Assembly (NCBI GenBank): GCA_031270945.1
Contig: JAISWZ010000188.1
Location: 22,214 to 86,213, forward strand
Source of the DNA: Clostridiales bacterium
Lineage (GTDB): Bacteria > Bacillota > Clostridia > Lachnospirales > WQUN01
Direction: 5' to 3'
DNA length: 64,000 nt
Positions 45,562 to 53,960 of this stretch are shown here, in pieces. The notes below the pieces were generated by a model. The model saw only the letters and a list, made by a program, of their open reading frames with translations, had not been told where the DNA came from and did not search any database. The position numbers and the translations under genes were made by a program. Position 1 is the first letter of the stretch; each line of letters opens with the position of its first letter.

Positions 45562-45848
45562 AACACCTCCAAGCGTGTCTCAAACCATGATGATTGCAAA
45601 TTTGAAACATTCATCTCAATCGACACATTTTTATCAGACCCAATTTAAGCCAGCGCGTAATTATTGTTAAGCCCTGATGCAAAGACTTTCTTTAATAAAG
45701 TATGTGTCAAAGGGTCAGAAAGGGGAAATGTCATGATAATTCCACTTGGGCGCAGACGATGCTTAGCGGGTTAAGATTTTATGGCTAAAGATTTAAGACC
45801 ACGCAATAAAAAGTGAGTCTGCGCCCAAAACTGCGTAACGTTTTAGGC

Positions 45849-45913
45849 GCATACCCCAAAATTAATTCCATCAATCGCCAAGACTGGCACCGTTGCGGAA
45901 TTTTGGGATATGC
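45849..45913. repeat. Short copy of the dispersed palindromic repeat
   Basis: Starts GCATACCCCAAAATTAATTC and ends GCGGAATTTTGGGATATGC; 65 bp with a different interior. It ends 70 bp before the zinc-ribbon gene. Confidence 0.65.
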
Positions 45914-45984
45914 ACTAAGCCAATCAAGCTATAGGTCCTGCCACCCTATTGCTTGCAACCGCGTTTTTCTGGGAGCTGATTCTA

Positions 45985-46236
45985 ATGGTAACAAATAACA
46001 GATGCAGACACTGCAGCCACTGCGGCCAGATCGTCTACGAAGGGAACCGCTACTGCTCGCAGTGCGGCAAGCCCCTGTTTGTGGCGGAGCAGCCCTTGGT
46101 GGTGACGAAGCAGTCCTCGCTGCCTTACATCGCACTTGCTCTCGCGGTTGCCCTTTTGTGCACCAAATGCACGGTTAGGCCGATCGGCAATCCCGAGACA
46201 GAAATCGAACCTCCAGCAATAGAAGAGAGGTTCTAG
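45985..46236 (+). CDS. Zinc-ribbon protein with one membrane segment
   Basis: 83 aa from ATG 45985, with GGGAG nine bases upstream. An N-terminal zinc ribbon with two CxxC knuckles (CRHCSHCGQI and YCSQCGKPLF) is followed by one hydrophobic segment (SLPYIALALAVALLC) and a short Pro/Glu-rich tail. Zinc-ribbon-plus-membrane proteins of this kind are common in Clostridia and their function is unknown. It is monocistronic. Confidence 0.6.
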   Translation: MVTNNRCRHCSHCGQIVYEGNRYCSQCGKPLFVAEQPLVVTKQSSLPYIALALAVALLCTKCTVRPIGNPETEIEPPAIEERF

Positions 46237-46402
46237 ACCCTCAGCGCGGCTCACGCAAAAGCATGTACATGACGTGATGCCAGCGCAACTGGGCGCTGCC
46301 GACGAGCGTATGTGAGTGATTTTTCTTGTTTTCTAGCCTTTGCACAATTAGGCTACCTACTGACGACAAAAAAATCACTTTACCGCTTATCGGAATATAT
46401 TG

Positions 46403-46430
46403 CCTTGGGGCTTTGCCCCAAGGTTTTTTT
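46403..46430 (+). terminator. Intrinsic terminator, plus strand
   Basis: CCTTGGGGC, loop TTT, exact complement, seven T. Its only plausible client is the zinc-ribbon gene, 165 bp upstream. Confidence 0.75.
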
Positions 46431-46466
46431 AATCCTATCAAACCACTGGCTGCACTTCCGCATTAG

Positions 46467-46503
46467 AAAAGGGGGAAAGCGATCATGCCGCTTTCCCCCT
46501 TTT
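46467..46503 (-). terminator. Terminator of the frameshifted lipoprotein gene
   Basis: AAAAGGGGGAAAGCG and its complement CGCTTTCCCCCTTTT. It works on both strands and lies 25 bp past the lipoprotein stop. Confidence 0.7.
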
Positions 46504-46527
46504 AGTCTTCCGTACATCATCATTCGC

Positions 46528-47080
46528 TTAAGCTTCTTCCTCGTTGTTTCCAATATACAAATACTCAAGTTTCCCTTCCAGGAGCACAAACTCAAGATAC
46601 TTTTTGTATGGCGCTTCGTGTATATACAACACTATATTATCTTCGGATTCCGTTGGCGTTCCGAAGATTTCCACGATCTCTTCTATCGAAGTTTCATCTC
46701 CTATGCGAAAATCGTAGATTCCTTGCAGCTGAGGCTCATCATCATCAACACTTGCCGCCCAAAAGATGACAGGATCATTCACGTCAAAATCTGACAGGGT
46801 GCCTTTGACTAATACCGACCCGGTTTTCTTGCTGTCTTGCATAAGATCTGCCGTGACAGTCTTGTAGCCGATATTGTCCAAATCCTCATCATTTTCACTT
46901 GTCTGCCCCTCCAAGTTGAACCCCTCGCCCAAGCTTGAACTCTATCTCGTATGGCGCTTGGGCAATGACATCATTTTCAAGCGGTTCATCTGCGCTGTCC
47001 TGAGCAGCGGACGCCTTGCCGCAGGAAGCCAGCAGCATGGAAAGCGATAGGCATAGCGCAAGAAATTTGCATTTATGCAT
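46528..47080 (-). pseudogene. Lipoprotein gene split by a one-base frameshift
   Basis: The first frame (46895-47080) encodes a lipoprotein signal with lipobox LLASC and the start of a mature domain (YEIEFKLG). The second frame (46528 to about 46932) continues it: GEGFNLEGQTSENDEDLDNI, then GIYDFRIGDETSIEEIVEIF and FVLLEGKLEYLYIG. They overlap at a GGGCGAGGGG run near 46930, where removing one G restores a single protein of about 180 aa. It may be a true mutation, a programmed or slippage frameshift, or a base-call error. The intact product would be an acidic surface lipoprotein of unknown function. Confidence 0.6.
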
Positions 47081-47311
47081 AGCATCCTCCTTTCAAATAT
47101 TAAGATCGCAAAATTCGCATATATTCGAGCGATTTCGCTCTATCCTCTAATTATACGGCAAATTGTCAGATAGGTCTGTTGTGTTCAAATTTCAGAGCAT
47201 ATGGCTACCAAAACACCCTGTGTTTTTCGGCCATAGCGATGCGTCACCTCATTCAACCCGACCTCCGGCCAGCTTCGCCTGGCATAAAAGAAGAGGAAAG
47301 CGTCTGCCCTC

Positions 47312-48454
47312 TCACATCAAAGCTTCAATATCTATACCTTCAGCCATCTTCGACCCGCCTTCAGCGTTTGGATGCAAATGGTCACCTGAGTCATACCGCT
47401 TATCCATTCGAGCAGCATCGTTTGGATCCGCAACCATCGCGGCGAAGTCAAAGAAGCCATCAAAGACATCGTTGGTGCAGATCCAGGAGTTTACGTTCAT
47501 TCTAATCGAATCCAGCTTTTCGCTCCAGGCTTTGTGCCCTCCAAATGGAAGGATCGTGCAACTAAACGCTTTTGTATGATGTTTGTGAGCGATCTCCGCC
47601 AGTTTCGCCAAACCAGCTATCAGTTCTTCATGTGTTGGAAGTTCATTTAGCCTCTTAAGCTCAACTGGATGGCACAAGTCATTTACGCCTTCAAGCATGA
47701 TAACCGAATCAACGGGCCCAAATTCAAAAACTGACTTTTCAAATCGTGTTATTCCTGCTTCGCCAAACAAGCCCTTGACGATTGAGTACTGTGATGAATC
47801 CCTTAACAGTCGGTTGCCTCCAATGCCGACATTAATAAGGCTAGCTTTCTTTGGATAACACATTCTTAGCCTTCCCGATAGTTCTCCTGTCCAATACGCC
47901 ATATGCGTGATCGAATCACCGAATGCAGCTACCGTTCTCGGACTGTCCTCGGAGTATACCTGAATCGCGCGAAAACCATACAGCCACATGCAGTCTGGCA
48001 TACCGTACATTTGCTTTAGAGCCTTTCTTCCGATTAATGGGTACTTTAAGTTACCTTCTCGCTGTACCAGGCAATCATCAGGGCAGTTGTGTCTGACTGT
48101 ATCATTGACTGCCGTAAGGCCATTGACTCTGGTTTTTATTATAAATGGCGTGCCCGCTTGCGCTGGCAATGAAATCTCATCGCTGAATATCTCCTCGCAA
48201 GCCTCCAGGTGAATGAGCGGATCTCCGTTTACAGTTATTTTAAACTCTTTTCCCAAATTCATTGTTGTTATGGTGAAATCCGCAAAATCAACACTTGTTG
48301 GATTGCCAGCGTTCGAAAGCATTAGCCTAACCCTGTCACCTGAAATGTTGTTCTGGACTGTGATTGTCTGCTTGTGATCTTCAACACTCAACCGGGGCAT
48401 TCTGTGCGCGAAAGGCCTTTTTGCGTATGCCCATGACACTTTCCAATTAGCCAT
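47312..48454 (-). CDS. SGNH/GDSL-type esterase (carbohydrate esterase-like)
   Basis: 380 aa from ATG 48454, with GAGG eight bases upstream; a GTG three codons earlier overlaps the site. An N-terminal beta domain (about 1-170) precedes the SGNH hydrolase domain: GDSITH (Ser181), NVGIGGNRLL, EGVNDL and, near the end, SGDHLHPN with the catalytic Asp and His. There is no signal peptide, so it is cytosolic. As third gene of an operon with a beta-mannosidase and a GPH symporter, it most likely removes acetyl groups from imported mannosides (inference). Confidence 0.75.
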   Translation of the reverse strand: MANWKVSWAYAKRPFAHRMPRLSVEDHKQTITVQNNISGDRVRLMLSNAGNPTSVDFADFTITTMNLGKEFKITVNGDPLIHLEACEEIFSDEISLPAQAGTPFIIKTRVNGLTAVNDTVRHNCPDDCLVQREGNLKYPLIGRKALKQMYGMPDCMWLYGFRAIQVYSEDSPRTVAAFGDSITHMAYWTGELSGRLRMCYPKKASLINVGIGGNRLLRDSSQYSIVKGLFGEAGITRFEKSVFEFGPVDSVIMLEGVNDLCHPVELKRLNELPTHEELIAGLAKLAEIAHKHHTKAFSCTILPFGGHKAWSEKLDSIRMNVNSWICTNDVFDGFFDFAAMVADPNDAARMDKRYDSGDHLHPNAEGGSKMAEGIDIEALM

Positions 48455-48464
48455 ATATGCCACC

Positions 48465-49862
48465 TCAATACGCCCGCGACAGGAGTCGCTCCGCCTCTTC
48501 TTTCGTAATTTCCCCTTGGTTTGCCTTTGCCATGATCTGCACGTCTTTGTCCCTCAGCTTGTAGCCGAACAGGAGAATCACAAAGGCTATCGCCATGCCA
48601 ATGACAGGCATAATGGACATCATAAACCACAGTGTGTCAATGACTGCGGGAGGTTGCGCCGCGCCTTCCCCTTGTGCGAACCCGGCAAGCCCAAGCATGA
48701 ACATTCCCAGAGAGCCTGCAATCGCGCCAATCGTCTTCGCTCCAAATGTTTGAAGCGATACCGCTACAGGCGTCGCATCTTCTCCAGTCTTGAACCTGCC
48801 ATATTCCGCGCACTCCATAATAAACAAAGCCACGTATGTACTCACAAAGTTGCTGCAAACCCCTCTCATTCCCGAGAGAACCAGGTATGCAGGGAGATTT
48901 TCATAGCCGGCAAAGCATATCGCTATGCTTAAGATGATCGTTCCTATTATCGAGGACATGTATATCGCAAACTTGTCGATCTTGTTTATGATAGCTGGCA
49001 CAATTGCAAAAAACACGACAGTTGCAAGCATCGGCACAGCGGCGGTCACAGCTATCATATCAGGCCCTCCCAGGCAGTGGATGGCAAAGTAACTCCCAAC
49101 AGTCGTTACCGTGTTTGTAATGTTCGCGACCACAAATGAAATGACAAATATCAGCAAGTATCTGTTTCCCTTGATGGCTTTGAAGATTCTTGTAATGGTT
49201 GGGGGTTCCCCGGCAGGCATGTGCCGTTCAGTCGCAGATACAGAAAACGAAAACATGACAGCGAAAGCTATGGCCGACACTATGGCTGCAGTGGGAAGCC
49301 AGCCTATCCTGGGATACAGCAGCGGAGTTGATATGCCTACGACGGCCATGCCTATCATCGTAAACATTCTCGCTATTGATATAACGTAATTTCGCTCCCC
49401 TACGTTGCTGGTCATAGATGTCATTATGGAAAAGTACGGAACATCGCAAACCGTATACGCCATGCCCCATAAAATGTATAAAGCTGCCGCAAGAAAAGTC
49501 TTCATCCCGATAGGCATATCCGAGGGAATTGCAAAAAGCCCAATGGAGATGAAAAGGAGGGCAACTGACGAGATCTTAAGCCAGGGCTTGTACTTCCCGC
49601 CCTTCATGTTGGCCTTGCTTACTGCCACTCCGAACAAGGGATCATTGACGGCATCCCAAATTCGGGCGGCAAGTATTATTGTCCCTACTGCGGCAGCAGG
49701 TATGGCCAGGTCAGTCATGAATACCTGGACATACCCCATTACTAAGGTAAATATGGACATTTGGCCAAAGGAGCACAGCCAGTAGCTCCAGCGCTCTTTC
49801 TTTGACAGCTGCTCTGAATCGGTGCTTGTTGGAATACTTGTGTTTATATTTTGTTGGCTCAT
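48465..49862 (-). CDS. GPH-family sugar:cation symporter
   Basis: 465 aa with about 12 hydrophobic segments. It has the MelB/GPH signatures: RIWDAVNDPLFGVAVSKAN in loop 2-3 (with the cation-site Asp), GKYKPWL, and YTVCDVPYFSI. It would import a glycoside with Na+ or H+. It lies between the beta-mannosidase and esterase genes, so beta-mannosides are the likely substrate (inference). The ATG is preceded by GAGGTG. Upstream is another A-rich spacer; downstream only ten bases separate it from the esterase. Confidence 0.85.
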   Translation of the reverse strand: MSQQNINTSIPTSTDSEQLSKKERWSYWLCSFGQMSIFTLVMGYVQVFMTDLAIPAAAVGTIILAARIWDAVNDPLFGVAVSKANMKGGKYKPWLKISSVALLFISIGLFAIPSDMPIGMKTFLAAALYILWGMAYTVCDVPYFSIMTSMTSNVGERNYVISIARMFTMIGMAVVGISTPLLYPRIGWLPTAAIVSAIAFAVMFSFSVSATERHMPAGEPPTITRIFKAIKGNRYLLIFVISFVVANITNTVTTVGSYFAIHCLGGPDMIAVTAAVPMLATVVFFAIVPAIINKIDKFAIYMSSIIGTIILSIAICFAGYENLPAYLVLSGMRGVCSNFVSTYVALFIMECAEYGRFKTGEDATPVAVSLQTFGAKTIGAIAGSLGMFMLGLAGFAQGEGAAQPPAVIDTLWFMMSIMPVIGMAIAFVILLFGYKLRDKDVQIMAKANQGEITKEEAERLLSRAY

Positions 49863-49885
49863 TAATTGACACCTCGCTATAGCAT

Positions 49886-49957
49886 TATATTGTCTTCACT
49901 TTTTTACTCTTGCTTATTTTACTTTTGCTTTTTCTTTCACTTATTTTTACTTGCTTT
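49886..49957 (-). repeat. A-rich repeated spacer before the symporter gene
   Basis: On the coding strand: degenerate AAGTAAAAGCAAGTAAAAAT and AAAAGCAAAAGTAAAATAAG units directly after the beta-mannosidase stop. Same type as at 8613, 23925 and 27583. Confidence 0.6.
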
Positions 49958-52458
49958 TACTTTACCAAAAACCTATATGCGAACCGATGCAGTGGATGGG
50001 GTTTCATTCTGCGAATCTCCGCTCGCATCCGCGCGTCATCTTTAGCCGTCCCGCTCGGAGTCACATCAGCCAAGGAATGGACGCTTATTCTGGGGATTGA
50101 TCCACCCGTCACTTGGCAAGTAAGAATGTATTCCCTTCCAGGCTCCATGTCAAAGTAATTGTCAGACAAAGGCCCTTGGGCGTTGTCAACTTCTACAAAG
50201 ACATGCCTGGCGAATGTGTCAGACTGAAGAGTTATTGTTGCCGCGCCCTTGGAAAGAGCCACTTTTGACTTGATATCAGGCTTTGTTAGCGCCGCATCCC
50301 GGTCAGGAACCATCAGCTGCACACTTTCAGAGATCACTAAGCCATTTTGCGAAAGCTTGGCAACCAGATATACCGCCCTTAAATCCGCGCCTGATGCCTT
50401 TTTCCAATCAAAGCTTGCCTCCCTTTGGGCCGAGGTTGGCAGGATCCGCACATCCTTGGAGCTTGCGTAGAGACATTCTCCTGAAAAGCTCCTCAATTGC
50501 CATTCAAGCGTCCCCAAGAGTTCTGTCGGGTAATCGTTGGTCACAAATATGCTGCAGTCTTTCTTCCCTATGTTAATCGAAACCATAGCCATTTCGTAAA
50601 AATGCCTAGCCTTGTATTGCAGGGCTTTGCTCTCTTTTTTGTAATCAATGCTAGACCAGGAGCACACTGGCCAGCAGTCGTTTAGCTGCCAGTACAATGA
50701 TCCGTTGCACTGACCCGTCCGTTGCCTCCACTGTTCAACAGCCACGCGAACTGTCTCGGCTTGGGTGATCTGCGACAGATAAATATAGTCTTCGAACTTC
50801 TCTGGGTTCCTGAACTTCGCCAATATGTAGTAAAGCATTTTTTCATTGCCTAGGATAGCCTTTTGATGCGCCTTCAGTTCTGGGCTCGTGAGAGTAAGCC
50901 TTTCGCAATCCGTAAAGCTCTTTATCGCCTTCAATGATGGAAGCGATTCCATGCCAAATTCCGAGCAAAACCTTGTTGGCATGTCGGCAAATGATTCTAT
51001 GGGAAACAGCCCATGCCAGACCTGCCACAAGTGCGTATCCCCTTTGCTCCATAGGTTTCCAGGATCTTGTGCGTTTCCTGAGTTAGGCGATCCTGGCCAG
51101 TATGGCCTGCTGCCGTCCAATTCCGAGATCCAGGCTGGCAGGGTCTCATAAAAGAAGCGGTTTTCCGCAACCTTTAGCTCCTTGGAAGTCCTGCGCAGGA
51201 ACGCGTACATTTGCAGCTCATTGTTCCCGCACCATAGCGCCAACGAAGCCCTGTGCCTAAGGCGTCTGACGTTGCTTTCAACCTCCTGCCTCACGTTTGA
51301 CAAAAACTCTTTTTCATGAAACGGATAACTCACGCATGCAAAAGCAAAGTCCTGCCAAACCAGCAATCCATATTTGTCGCACAGATCATAAAAATCGTCT
51401 GACTCGTAATAACCCCCGCCCCAAACACGGATCATGTTCATGTTAGCGTTTGCGGCTGACTGAAGATAGAATTCCAAGTCACGGCTTGAAACCCGGCTTA
51501 TAAAAGAGTCTGGAGGAATCCAGTTCGCACCTTTCGCAAATATGGGAACGCCGTTTACCAAGAACCTGAAAGCGTTTCCCCATGAATCCGCAGAGGTGTC
51601 CAACTCTATCGTCCGAATTCCAATCTTCTTGTCCCATGCATCGCAAACGCAAGCATCCGAATCGAGAAGTTCAAGCCTAAGACAATAAAGAGGCTGAGCG
51701 CCCAATCCATTGCTCCACCATAGGCGCGGGTTAGCCAGGCTAAATTCCATGGCAACAGATCCCATGGCTATTTCCGCTTCTTTATTTACAATCAATCCAT
51801 CTGGCGATGTCATTGCGCATCTCGCTTTGCCAGCGCCGCTCCCTGTTATCCTCGCCTCAATTTTAACCTTCACTGCACCTGTCTCATGCTTTTGAGAAAC
51901 CCTCACTTCATCTATCCGCTCGTTGAAGCACTCTATCCCAATATGTCCTGTTATCCCTACTGGCGGCAGTGTCGGCCCCCAGTCCCAGCCAAAGTGATAT
52001 GCCGGCTTTCGGATATAGCCTACTCCGTTTCCAGTTAGAGGCGCTTTGGCCTGCTTGTTTCTCATGCAAGGCAACGGGCTTCTAAACATGATTTGAATCG
52101 AGTTTTCTCCTTCTTTCAAAACGCTCTTGATAGGAATCCGCCAGCTTCTGTAAGCGTTGTTCGTCTCCGTTGCAATCACTCCGTTGATTGTGACTGTGGC
52201 AAAAGTATCTACGCCATCCATGACCAGATCCACATTTTCATTAGCCAGGTCAACCTTTTCCAGCTCAAACCCGCGCGAATACTGCCAGTCTTTTTCTGCA
52301 ACACTGCCCGCCTTTTTCTCATTTTCTCCCCAGAAAGGATCCTCCAGCAGCCCTTGGCGGATCAGGTCAACATAGTTGCACCCCGGAAGCATTCCAGGCA
52401 GCTCGACTCCTCCCACTTCTAGAAGTTGCCATTCCCCCGAAAGGTCAATCAGTTTCAT
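49957..52458 (-). CDS. Beta-mannosidase, glycoside hydrolase family 2
   Basis: 833 aa, the usual length. It has an N-terminal sugar-binding beta domain (ending near YHFGWDWGPTLPPVGI), an immunoglobulin-like domain, a TIM barrel with the acid/base Glu414 in WCGNNE and the nucleophile Glu500 in FCSEFGMES, then C-terminal beta domains. FAKGANWIPPDSF and IRVWGGGYYE are typical of GH2 mannosidases. It cleaves terminal beta-mannose. There is no signal peptide, so it is cytosolic and acts on imported oligosaccharides. It is first gene of the operon; GGAGGG lies six bases before the ATG. A short open frame ends just upstream. Confidence 0.93.
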   Translation of the reverse strand: MKLIDLSGEWQLLEVGGVELPGMLPGCNYVDLIRQGLLEDPFWGENEKKAGSVAEKDWQYSRGFELEKVDLANENVDLVMDGVDTFATVTINGVIATETNNAYRSWRIPIKSVLKEGENSIQIMFRSPLPCMRNKQAKAPLTGNGVGYIRKPAYHFGWDWGPTLPPVGITGHIGIECFNERIDEVRVSQKHETGAVKVKIEARITGSGAGKARCAMTSPDGLIVNKEAEIAMGSVAMEFSLANPRLWWSNGLGAQPLYCLRLELLDSDACVCDAWDKKIGIRTIELDTSADSWGNAFRFLVNGVPIFAKGANWIPPDSFISRVSSRDLEFYLQSAANANMNMIRVWGGGYYESDDFYDLCDKYGLLVWQDFAFACVSYPFHEKEFLSNVRQEVESNVRRLRHRASLALWCGNNELQMYAFLRRTSKELKVAENRFFYETLPAWISELDGSRPYWPGSPNSGNAQDPGNLWSKGDTHLWQVWHGLFPIESFADMPTRFCSEFGMESLPSLKAIKSFTDCERLTLTSPELKAHQKAILGNEKMLYYILAKFRNPEKFEDYIYLSQITQAETVRVAVEQWRQRTGQCNGSLYWQLNDCWPVCSWSSIDYKKESKALQYKARHFYEMAMVSINIGKKDCSIFVTNDYPTELLGTLEWQLRSFSGECLYASSKDVRILPTSAQREASFDWKKASGADLRAVYLVAKLSQNGLVISESVQLMVPDRDAALTKPDIKSKVALSKGAATITLQSDTFARHVFVEVDNAQGPLSDNYFDMEPGREYILTCQVTGGSIPRISVHSLADVTPSGTAKDDARMRAEIRRMKPHPLHRFAYRFLVK

Positions 52459-52460
52459 GC

Positions 52461-52535
52461 TTAACCCTCCATTAGGGCATGCGTCAATTGATGCAGCGGG
52501 ATATACTCTCGCTTTTCATCCCAAATTTTCAGCAT
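52461..52535 (-). CDS. Possible 24-aa leader peptide
   Basis: An ATG frame reading MLKIWDEKREYIPLHQLTHA, then LMEG, with a stop two bases before the beta-mannosidase ATG; its last codons form that gene's ribosome site. The frame is open for 13 more codons upstream. Its own ribosome site is poor. It could be a coupling peptide or a remnant of a lost gene's C-terminus. Confidence 0.25.
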   Translation of the reverse strand: MLKIWDEKREYIPLHQLTHALMEG

Positions 52536-52592
52536 GCCCTTGTCACTTGACTTTTCGCACCGCTTCTCAAGAGATTGTTAACAGCTTTAAGT

Positions 52593-52716
52593 GCATATCC
52601 CAAAATCAATTCCATGGCTTGAAAAATTCCGGATGTTTGCTCGCAGAAGCCCGAGCAAACTAGTTGAAGCATTCGCCAGGAATTTTTCTGCGCCTTAACG
52701 GAATTTTGGGATATGA
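52593..52716. repeat. Dispersed palindromic repeat, full copy (124 bp)
   Basis: Begins GCATATCCCAAAATCAATTC and ends GGAATTTTGGGATATG. The interior shares TCCGGATGTTTGCTCG and the paired CGAGCAAACTAGTTGAAGC with the copy at 28509, about 24 kb away. It ends three bases from the stop of the alpha/beta hydrolase gene. Confidence 0.7.
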
Positions 52717-52718
52717 AC

Positions 52719-53597
52719 TTAATACTCAGCATCCATAAAAGCTATAACGTCTCTTATCACCTTTTGAAAGTGCTCTCCAATTATCATGTGCGTCGCTGGC
52801 TTGTATTCCAGGCGAACAACTGGCCCGGAAACGTGATCAGCCACATATTGCATGGCTTCAGGCAGGTAGATGCTTCCTGGGTTTCCCCACATGACCGCCG
52901 CCGGAACCGTTATCTTGGCCAGATCTTCATGGTAGTCCTCATAAAGGGTCGAATACGCCAAAGCTATGTCAGGATACGGCCTGAAGTCTCTGCAGTATCC
53001 TTTTGCGAATGTAGGCACCATAGGCCCTGGAAGCAGATCCAGCTTGTATGGAGATCGAAGCTCTGGAGGGAAGTTGGGAATGTCATAAGCTTCAGGCAAG
53101 CACTGCTTTGTGTGCCAGAACGTGTAGCCGTCGAAATCATCAAACATCCAGGCCAGGTTTTTCAGAGCGTCCTCCGCTGTGAACTTGCCCCTATACATCC
53201 CGTATATCCATTGGCTGTCGCTGATAAGCTTTGGAGGCATTTCAGCAATAACCACCCGATCCAGGTATAAGCAGCCGTAATCCCTGGCATAGGCATATAT
53301 TATGGACGCTCCCAAGGACATGCCAAACAGGCTTACCCTGTCCAGATCCAGGTACTCTATCAGCTCCTTAACGTCTCTGGCGCACTTCGCCATAGACAAT
53401 CCCGTGCGCGGCGTTGTGGATGCTCCACAACCTCGCAGGTCAAATGAAATGCAGCGGTACTTTGACGAAAGCACCCCTATCGGCTTTGAATACATTGTGT
53501 GCGTCTGCGTCCAGCCATGTATGAAGATGATAGGCAAGCCTTCCCCTTTCTCTTCATAGTAGATTTGGACGTTGTCAGACGTTACGAAATGCGGCAT
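52719..53597 (-). CDS. Alpha/beta hydrolase
   Basis: 292 aa from ATG 53597 (MPHFVTSDNVQIYYEEKGEG), with AAGGGG six bases upstream; an earlier in-frame GTG (53633) lacks a site. Family marks are the oxyanion block IIFIHGWTQT, FDLRGCGAS, the nucleophile elbow FGMSLGAS and a late His in ATHMIIGEHF. It resembles haloperoxidase/hydrolase-type esterases; the substrate is unknown. It has its own promoter and a palindromic site at 53655-53709, so it is controlled separately from the mannoside operon. Confidence 0.8.
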   Translation of the reverse strand: MPHFVTSDNVQIYYEEKGEGLPIIFIHGWTQTHTMYSKPIGVLSSKYRCISFDLRGCGASTTPRTGLSMAKCARDVKELIEYLDLDRVSLFGMSLGASIIYAYARDYGCLYLDRVVIAEMPPKLISDSQWIYGMYRGKFTAEDALKNLAWMFDDFDGYTFWHTKQCLPEAYDIPNFPPELRSPYKLDLLPGPMVPTFAKGYCRDFRPYPDIALAYSTLYEDYHEDLAKITVPAAVMWGNPGSIYLPEAMQYVADHVSGPVVRLEYKPATHMIIGEHFQKVIRDVIAFMDAEY

Positions 53598-53654
53598 AAT
53601 TATCCCCTTTCTAAAATCTCCAGGTCTTTTCACTGTCTGTTGACTTATGTATGC

Positions 53655-53677
53655 TGTATGTTGTATTACAACTTACA
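53655..53677. promoter_or_regulatory. Operator-like palindrome at the hydrolase promoter
   Basis: TGTAxGTTGTA, one base, TACAACxTACA: a 23-bp nearly perfect inverted repeat just downstream of the -10 box on the minus strand. A TetR- or MerR-type regulator bound here would block transcription start. It differs from the palindrome at 56183. Confidence 0.6.
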
Positions 53678-53680
53678 ACA

Positions 53681-53709
53681 ATCCTAGCATCTTTCTGATC
53701 AGATGTCAA
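53681..53709 (-). promoter_or_regulatory. Promoter of the alpha/beta hydrolase gene
   Basis: On the minus strand: TTGACA, 17 bases, TAGGAT. The leader to ATG 53597 is about 75 bases. Confidence 0.6.
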
Positions 53710-53892
53710 TACCCTAGACTCATCTAGTCTGTAGAAATCATTCAGCGAAATCCAACAAAAAACATACCTGTTTCAAAATCTGATGTCCAACATTCCTGGT
53801 TGACTGCACAATTCTTAATTCGTTTTTGCATTTGATTTATACAATATGCGCACCCGTCAACTCAAATTTTCTCCCTAAGCCCGCTCGGCAAT

Positions 53893-53928
53893 AAAAAAGA
53901 GGAAAGCGCTCACGCCGCTCCCCTCTCT
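53893..53928 (-). terminator. Terminator of the gene at 53961
   Basis: On the minus strand: AGAGGGGAGCG, seven bases, CGCTTTCCTCT, then TTTTTT. The stem has two mismatches or wobbles. It lies about 30 bp after the stop. Confidence 0.55.
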
Positions 53929-53960
53929 TGTTCCCATAAATTTCTTTTTACTTGAATCGC

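Noticed and set aside
45482..45670. 62-codon plus-strand frame
   Set aside because: Low-complexity Pro/Ser/Thr content and no ribosome site; the opposite strand reads more like protein.
46312..46794. 160-codon plus-strand frame
   Set aside because: It crosses two terminator hairpins and runs opposite the lipoprotein gene.
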